NCBI GenBank assembly: GCA_037976565.1
Contig: CP137680.1
Location: forward strand, 18,998,675-19,062,674
Reading direction: 5' to 3'
From: Mesocentrotus franciscanus
Lineage: Eukaryota; Echinodermata; Echinoidea; Camarodonta; Strongylocentrotidae
DNA: 64,000 nucleotides
In this document: piece after piece, positions 59,031 through 64,000 of the stretch
How positions within the stretch are numbered: position 1 is the first letter of the stretch
Layout: each line of letters begins with the position of its first letter
Program-made: the position numbers and the translations under genes
The notes under the pieces: model-generated
Database searches by the model: none
Seen by the model: only the letters and a program-made list of their open reading frames with translations
Told to the model about the DNA's origin: nothing

Positions 59031-59422
59031 TTTTACATTCTTTTCCTTTACCATGTGAACATGAAGCATCCTCACAAAATGTTTTTCTATGATATATGTG
59101 ATCCTTTTCCCTTCCACCAGAAGATTTAGAATTCTTCTGGCTACAAGATTCCTTAGAATGAAAGTCATCCCTTCTTGAAGAATGTCCTGGTGTCCTTTTG
59201 TCCCTCTCTTGGGAGGTTCCTTCCAGCCTGTCATGTTGTGATCCCCTGTACACCTTGCGAATTTTGTTCTCATATTTACAATCAATATTTGTGTCTGTTC
59301 TCTTCAAACCATCTTTGTGCCGTTTCTCAACTCTAGAACTTGATTGGTGTCGGTTCCCAGAGATCACCCCTCTTAACGTGTTTTTCAGGAAAACTTTGTT
59401 GGTACTGACCTTTCTCTTCTTC
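58990..59422 (-). CDS. Terminal coding exon of a POLR1D isoform 2-like protein (partial)
   Basis: This is the best protein-coding exon in the window. On the minus strand a strong polypyrimidine tract ends in CTCTCAACAG (59,423-59,432), giving an acceptor. The exon then runs one base plus 143 codons to TGA. Residues 1-5 are KKRKV, a nuclear-localisation-type cluster. Residues 6-15, STNKVFLKNT, resemble the STNK-FL-NT core I recall from human POLR1D isoform 2, the protein from an alternative POLR1D transcript, distinct from the RNA polymerase I/III subunit. After LRGVISGNRHQ the chain becomes rich in Lys, Arg, Ser, His, Glu and Asp, as in that protein's tail. No ATG fits, so upstream exon(s) are missing; none was found in the remaining minus strand. 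The exact acceptor is uncertain, since a later AG (GTCAG) is near. Function of this family is poorly defined. Similarity rests on a short core, so homology is likely but unproven. Confidence 0.5.
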
Positions 59423-60212
59423 CTGTTGAGAGAGCAACAGAAAAAAAGAGAAACAGATTAAATGTTCTAACATCATGGTCGATAGGTGTAAATATACATC
59501 TTGATCTAGAAATACAAGTACTACAATTATTATCTCCTTTGTAATTTTTTATATGATTTAATTTATCGCGGCCATATATTGGTTATGTCAAGGATAATGA
59601 TTTATATGTTCATGAAAAGAAGAAAAATGTATATTGATGTTTAATCAAATGAACAAGACAACACATACATGTACAGGCAAAACTCTGGATCTGAATCATA
59701 TCTAGATATATTTTTAAAAAAATCTTAACAAGGCATTCGTTCTGTTTTCCCATTGTGACAACATTCAATGTCAAAGAGTTCTCAGGGAAAACCAGACAAC
59801 CCATTTAAGGTGTACAATGACAATGCAAGGCTGATCAAAAGATGTTGTCTTCCAAGATCTTTGATGCAACATCCTTGTGAACTCCTAGCCTAGAAAACCG
59901 TAAGCCCAAAAATCTTTGTTCTCCAGTTTTGGTTGGTATATTTAAAGCACCTCAAATCTTCACCTTTCAAACCGTCATCGGATATCAATGACCCTCAAGA
60001 AAAGAATTTAGAGTTTTGCTAATTTTTGTTAGTATGGTTGATGAATGTTTTGAAATGTTTCATATATATATAACTTGTTTATATAACTTGTTTATTATAA
60101 CTTGTATATAACTTTCTGGTAATAAAACCACTCTAAATTATACTGAGGCAAGAGAAAGAACTAAAGTTAACATGGCAGCACTAATCGCGAAATATCGCCT
60201 TCTGAGACCTCT
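59423..60212. other. Intron-like sequence upstream of the minus-strand exon
   Basis: The polypyrimidine tract and acceptor lie at its lower-coordinate edge. The rest is AT-rich with no second exon that I can recognise. TATAACTTGTTTATATAACT repeats occur near 60,065-60,110. Confidence 0.45.
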
Positions 60213-60836
60213 CAAAATTAATATATGTGATCATGCCACAGTAATCGTGTGATGTGCTTGTGACCCAGAATTTGTATGGATCTAGTGAGATAAATTAGGC
60301 ATTTTTACATACTTCATCTACATGTAGTTAACTTAGAACATGACTGAAACTACAGCATACTAGTAGTCAACTTCTGTGTCTGCACACCTGTCCTAAAAAA
60401 AAAAATTATTCTGGCATTCACTTCATTATCCAATCACAGTCAAGTACATGTATGTAAATCAGGCCTGATGTTAACTTAACGCATGTCTGTAACCTAACAG
60501 GAATGGGCAAAATAAAATTCAAAGGTAGGAAAGTTGGTTAAGAAAGAGAAACATAGAGAAAGAAAGAAACGGAGAAACATAGCATGTGAGAAAGCATGCT
60601 ATAGTACATCCTCCTTTCCTCCTTTGTCACATTTGAATATTGTTTATTGTATCCTATATATGTTTATTGTGTCATGTATTATGATTTATGATTTATATGT
60701 CCAAGAACAAAATGGTAATGTCAGTCAATGTTAAATATTACACAATGATTGTCAATTCAATTTTTGATTCAAATTTGGTGAAATATCTTTTTATCATTTC
60801 ATGTGCATGTTTTATTTACTCTACTTTCAATCTTAG

Positions 60837-60946
60837 ATACCGATAGATTTCAATCATCCCCTGATGTGGGGAAAGTGAAGCATAGGTGCGTGTGCCGAAC
60901 AGCCAAGGAAGAGAACAATGCAAGCGCACCACATGCCATCAGATAA
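60837..60946 (+). CDS. Candidate exon in unit 1, phase-compatible with the ZAD-like exon
   Basis: A pyrimidine-rich run ending TTTCAATCTTAG (to 60,836) provides an acceptor. After two bases that would complete a phase-1 codon, 35 codons read TDRFQSSPDVGKVKHRCVCR and AKEENNASAPHAIR, then TAA. The sense is hydrophilic and basic with one CVC pair. Unit 2 has the same block from 63,100, but an extra G (GGGGG for GGGG) shifts the frame to an early stop. No domain is recognised. Coding status is uncertain: it rests on the acceptor, the phase match and the open frame. Confidence 0.3.
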
Positions 60947-61209
60947 GAGTTTGTTGGCAACATAGGGCCACGTTGAATTATAATATACGTAAGTTTATTC
61001 CCGTTTTCCAATTCAGTTTAAACTCCTACAAGTAATATTGCAATATCGTTGCTCACTCCTGCCTTTAATGACTTCTAAGAAATCAAATGTTGTATTCAAT
61101 GGCTGTGACAGTGTTGTAAACACTATGAGAAATCAATTTTAGGCACATTACTGTTGTAAAGCTTGTACACCATGAAATTCTTTTGTGTCACCCAAAGAGC
61201 TAGTTTCAG

Positions 61210-61308
61210 CTAAGCCTTGCAAGAAGAAAAAACATTGTGCAGAGTGCATGTACATGTGCTATGTGCAGTTGTTGCTCTATTTGCAAGGGAAAATGTAAGT
61301 GCAGTAGA
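61210..61308 (+). CDS. Candidate cysteine-rich exon, unit 1
   Basis: After the acceptor-like GCTAGTTTCAG (to 61,209) a frame reads LSLARRKNIVQS followed by ACTCAMCSCCSICKGKCKCS and a stop. Eight cysteines fall within 20 residues, with CxC, CC and CxxC spacing as in metallothionein- or CXC-type metal-binding peptides. The paralogue in unit 2 keeps the same cysteine frame despite indels that change by a net three bases. No donor or upstream link is proven. An opposite-strand frame (61,206-61,439) overlaps and is also open, so coding direction is not certain. Confidence 0.3.
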
Positions 61309-61329
61309 TAAATTATCTTAGAATACATA

Positions 61330-61490
61330 CTAAAATGTCTGGGCACTCTTGCATAAAAGTCAAGTTGCGATTGATCGTAACTCAGATCAAACGCAAATAT
61401 CATACGCAACTTGCAATCAAACGCAACTGCGCATTGCATAAAGAGAGTTGCATTTGATTTTTAAATGCAACTTAGCGTTTGTCCATATAT
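61330..61490. repeat. Palindromic GTTGCGATTGATCG repeat, unit 1
   Basis: AAGTTGCGATTGATCGTAAC, ATCAAACGCAAATATCATAC, GCAATCAAACGCAAC and GTTGCATTTGAT form interleaved inverted repeats around TTGCATAAA motifs. The same block recurs at 63,605-63,740. Probably a small inverted-repeat element carried along by the segmental duplication. It explains why the minus-strand frames over it look conserved. Confidence 0.65.
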
Positions 61491-61939
61491 CTATCATATA
61501 TTTCTCCAACTGTGTACATTTAAAATAGCAAAATTAATATATGTGATCATGCCACAGTAATCGTATGATGTGCCTGTGACCCAAAGTTTATATGGATCTA
61601 GTAAGATAAATTAGCACTTTGACATACTTCATCTACATGTAGTTAACTCAGAACATAACTGAAATTACAGCATAGTCAACTTCTGTGTCTGCATATCTGT
61701 CCTTAAAAGAAATTATTCTGGCATTCACTTAATTATCCAATCACAGTCAAGTACATGTATGTAAATCAGGCCTGATGTTAACTTAATGCATATCTGTAAC
61801 CTAACAGGAATGGGCAAAATAAATTTCAAAGGGAGGGAAGTTGGTGACGAGAGAGAAACAGAGAGAAAGAGAAAGAAAGATACGGAGAAACATAGCATGT
61901 GAGAAAGCATGCTATAGTACATCTGATCTCTTTTGCATC

Positions 61940-62497
61940 ATGGCACCTACATGCTACACATGTGGTGCTAGAGGTGTTACTGTAACAGAGAGTAAAAATG
62001 CAAAATCTTTCAATGTCTGTTTTAGCAATTCGAACATCAAGCTCACGATGGCGGTCTCCTGCGTTCATTGATTGGATTATATATTATATTACATGTATTA
62101 TATTATATTATATTATATGTGAGAGTATGTATAGGTGTATGTGTGTATGTATATGTATGTATGCATGTGCTATGTATATGTATATATATATGTATATGTA
62201 TGTATATGTATATATATATATGTATATATATCTATAAAAAAGTTTAAGCTCACTTCCTTATTTTGTATTCATTATGTATCATGACTATATTGTTTATCTT
62301 ATGAATTGTTTTGTATATTATCTTTGTAAACACATTTTATATTATGTATTGTATTATTTTGAACGCAGAAATAAAAGCAAACAAAAAAACAAAAAACAAG
62401 CTAGGTGAGGTTCTTCGGAGGGTAGGAGTAAATCCTGGAATTCCAACGAAATGGGGCCAGCGTAAATGCTGTTACAAATGCTGGATAACTGTCTGGA
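61940..62497 (+). pseudogene. ZAD-like zinc-finger first exon, split by a retro-insertion
   Basis: ATG at 61,940 (context CATCATGG) opens MAPTCYTCGARG..., with the first CxxC at residues 5 and 8. The frame runs 34 codons plus two bases to CAAGCT (62,038-62,043), where a 353-bp insertion follows. The remainder (62,403-62,497) continues in frame with GEVLRRVGVNPGIPTKWGQR and KCCYKCW, the second CxxC, ending at a GTAAGT donor in phase 1. C-x2-C, about 49 residues, then C-x2-C near the end is the layout of ZAD-type (zinc-finger-associated) treble-clef domains. Those usually sit at the N-terminus of multi-zinc-finger transcription factors and mediate dimerisation. The insertion breaks the exon. 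The neighbouring copy at 62,504 shows the unbroken form. Confidence 0.55.
62044..62396 (+). mobile_element. 353-bp A-tailed insertion with 6-bp target duplication
   Basis: CAAGCT occurs immediately before (62,038-62,043) and at the end (62,397-62,402). The uninterrupted paralogue has one CAAGCT at that point. The insert ends with AAATAAAAGCAAACAAAAAA, a polyadenylation signal and A-rich tail, as left by LINE-driven retroposition. Its middle (62,080-62,232) is TA/TG-rich. It begins CACGATGGCGGTCTCC; the source is not recognised. Confidence 0.85.
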
Positions 62498-62503
62498 GTA
62501 AGT

Positions 62504-62702
62504 CTGGCACATACATACTACACATGTGGTGCTAGAGATGTTACTGTGACAGAAAGTAAATATGCTAAATCTTTCAATGTCTGCTTCAGCAATTCGAACA
62601 TCAAGCTTGGTGAGGTTCTTCGGAGGGTAGGAGTAAATCCTGGAATTCCAACGAAATGGGGCCAGCGTAAATGCTGCTACAAATGCTGGATAACTGTCTG
62701 GA
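62504..62702 (+). CDS. ZAD-like zinc-finger exon, intact copy lacking ATG
   Basis: 199 bp, the same length as the split copy once its insertion is discounted. The frame is uninterrupted, with YYTCGARDVTVTESKYAKSF, then NIKLGEVLRRVGVNPGIPTK and KCCYKCW. It ends TGG-A at the donor GTAAGT (62,703). The codon matching the start ATG of the other copy is CTG, and the first cysteine of the first CxxC pair is Tyr (YYTC for CYTC). It may therefore be a degraded duplicate or an internal exon. It directly abuts the donor of the previous copy, so the two arose by tandem duplication. The next phase-compatible acceptor is at 63,099. Likely role, if expressed, is a protein- or DNA-binding module; this is inferred from layout alone. 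Confidence 0.45.
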
Positions 62703-63099
62703 GTAAGTAATGAAACCAATGTCAAAACTGAGCTCCACATGGCAAAATGTAATACAAGGGAAGTTCGAGAATTTAATAATACATTGCCTAATGCGCTGAT
62801 GTATGCTCCTGACGACATGAGCAGGTTTCAGGGTTGCCATTGAATTATTGTATCTACAATGTAGGCATACTATAGACTATTTCCTCCTTTGTCACATTTG
62901 AATATTGTTAATTGTTATCCTTTATGTTTATTGTGTCATGTATTATGATTTATGATTTATATGTCCAAGAACAAAATGGTAATGTCGGTCAATGTTAAAT
63001 ATTACACAATGATTGTCAATTCAATTTCGATTCAATTTTGGTGAAATATCTCATCATTTCATGTGCATGTTTTATTTGCTCTGCTTTCAATCTTAATAG

Positions 63100-63147
63100 A
63101 TACCGATAGATTTCAATCATCCCCTGATGTGGGGGAAAGTGAAGCAT
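63100..63147 (+). pseudogene. Unit 2 counterpart of the 60,837 exon, frameshifted
   Basis: An acceptor-like CTTAATAG precedes ATACCGATAGATTTCAATCA. With the phase-1 end of the ZAD-like exon the frame reads NTDRFQSSPDVGESEA and stops. Relative to unit 1 there is one extra G in the G-run near 63,132. Which form is ancestral is unknown. Confidence 0.35.
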
Positions 63148-63473
63148 AGGTGCGTGTGCCGAACAGCCAAGGAAGAGAACAATGCAAGCGCACCACATGC
63201 CATCAGATAAGAGTTTGTTGGCAACATAGGGCCACGTTGAATTATAATATACGTAAGTTTATTCCCGTTTTCCAATTCAGTTTAAACTCCTACAAGTAAT
63301 ATTGCAATATCGTTGCTCACTCCTGCCTTTAATGACTTCAAAGAAATCAAATCTTCTATTCAATGGCTGTGACAGTGTTGTAAACACTATGAGAAATCAA
63401 TTTTAGGCACATTACTATTGTAAAGCTTGTACATCATGAAATTCTTTTGTGTCGCCCAAAGAGCTAGTTTCAG

Positions 63474-63617
63474 CTAAGCCTTGCAAGAAGAAAAAAACGT
63501 TGTGCAGAGTGTACATGTGCTATGTGCAGTTGTTGCTCTATTTGCAAGGAAAAATGTAAGTGCAGTAAACAAATTATCTTAGAATACATACTAAAAGATC
63601 TGGGCACTCTTGCATAA
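63474..63617 (+). CDS. Candidate cysteine-rich exon, unit 2
   Basis: After TAGTTTCAG (63,465-63,473) the frame reads LSLARRKKRCAEC, continuing TCAMCSCCSICKEKCKCSKQ and ending ...LGTLA-stop. Nine cysteines lie within 22 residues. Relative to unit 1 it has one more A in the A-run and lacks a 4-base CATG, a net difference of three, so both copies keep the cysteine frame. The C-terminal 20 residues derive partly from the adjoining palindromic repeat. Could be a metal-binding tail exon or coincidence. Confidence 0.35.
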   Translation, partial: LSLARRKKRCAECTCAMCSCCSICKEKCKCSKQIILEYILKDLGTLA

Positions 63618-63760
63618 AAGTCAAGTTGCGACTGATCGTAACTCAGATCGAACGCAAATATCATACGCAACTTGCAATCAAACGCAACTGCGCATTGCAT
63701 TTTATAAAGAGAGTTGCGTTTGATATTTAAGTGCAACTTAGCTTTTGGTCATACATCTAT
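63605..63760. repeat. Palindromic GTTGCGATTGATCG repeat, unit 2
   Basis: Counterpart of 61,330-61,490, with an added TTTA at 63,700-63,703. The minus frame 63,470-63,736 reads through it. Confidence 0.65.
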
Positions 63761-63794
63761 CATATATTTCTCTAACTGTGTACATTTGAAATAG

Positions 63795-64000
63795 CAAAAT
63801 TAATATACACCTGTATATGTGATCATGCCACAGTAATCGTGTGATGTGCCTGTGACCCAGAATTTGTATGGATCTAGTGAGATAAATTAGCATTTTGACA
63901 TTCTTCATCTACATGTAGTTAACTCAGAACATGACTGAAACTACAGCATAGTCAACTTCTGTGTCTGCACACCTGTCCTAAAAAAAATATTATTCTGGCA
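63795..64000 (+). repeat. Segmental tandem repeat, unit 3 (start only)
   Basis: CAAAATTAATATA begins a third copy, with an 8-base insertion (CACCTGTA) compared with units 1 and 2. It runs off the window, so the array continues beyond it. Confidence 0.93.

Larger units (their letters stand above)
60213..61528 (+). repeat. Segmental tandem repeat, unit 1 (1,316 bp)
   Basis: Starts at CAAAATTAATATATGTGATC. It matches unit 2 (61,529) in order through CAGTAATCGTGTGATG, GAAAGCATGCTATAGTACAT, TTTCCTCCTTTGTCACATTT and the downstream exon-like blocks. It lacks the ~950-bp zinc-finger block that unit 2 carries between TAGTACATC and TTTCCTCC. Confidence 0.93.
61529..63794 (+). repeat. Segmental tandem repeat, unit 2 (2,266 bp)
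   Basis: Matches unit 1 at both ends and holds an extra ~950-bp block (about 61,925-62,880) with two copies of a ZAD-like zinc-finger exon. GCATGCTATAGTACAT before the block and GCATACTATAGACTAT after it are similar to each other, suggesting that unit 1 lost the block by recombination or that unit 2 gained it. Confidence 0.93.

Noticed and set aside
61206..63736. Paired 77- and 88-aa minus-strand frames as conserved genes
   Set aside because: Much of each frame lies in a palindromic repeat and similarity follows from segmental duplication; no splice or start context.

Overview
This is a window of animal nuclear DNA, most likely from an echinoderm and probably a sea urchin. That is inferred from sequence style: tRNA-derived SINEs ending in ATT repeats, many short DNA transposons flanked by TTAA, hAT-like elements with CAGTGGCGGATCC ends, long GA/CT, GAA and TA microsatellites, and almost no long open reading frames. 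Nothing looks bacterial or organellar. I find no complete gene. Most open frames are products of simple repeats or duplicated repeats.

Positions 1-57,800 are intergenic or intronic DNA crowded with mobile elements. Non-autonomous TTAA-flanked (piggyBac-type) elements fall into at least five families: F1 TTAAAGATAAAG (12.3, 20.3, 26.7, 53.3 kb, plus fragments), F2 TTAAAGGTACTATG (29.2, 36.1, 40.7 kb), F3 TTAAAGGCATCG (5.1, 11.0, 32.8 kb), F4 TTAAAGGGAGTG (35.8 kb) and F5 TTAAAGC (9.5 kb). hAT-like CAGTGGCGGATCC elements lie at 9.8, 44.7 and 48.8-50.5 kb. Two copies of a long-TIR element lie at 2.1 and 23.7 kb, and fold-back elements at 20.9 and 55.8 kb. SINEs with Pol III boxes lie at 0.1, 10.6, 18.7 and 22.4 kb, and a headless copy at 46.0 kb. 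A broken non-LTR retrotransposon reverse transcriptase lies at 15.1-15.4 kb. Tandem repeats with 14- to 366-bp units and a perfect 23-bp hairpin at 16.5 kb complete this part.

Positions 57,800-64,000 are different. A minus-strand terminal exon at 58,990-59,422 has a good splice acceptor. Its start resembles the protein made by the alternative transcript of POLR1D (isoform 2), followed by a basic, charged tail. A segmental tandem repeat then begins at about 60,213, with unit starts at 60,213, 61,529 and 63,795. The second unit holds two plus-strand copies of an exon for a two-CxxC, ZAD-like zinc finger. One copy is split by a 353-bp A-tailed insertion with a 6-bp target duplication. Downstream in units 1 and 2 lie a phase-compatible exon candidate and a very cysteine-rich exon candidate. 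This looks like a decaying or expanding zinc-finger gene family and is the most promising part of the window for new biology.
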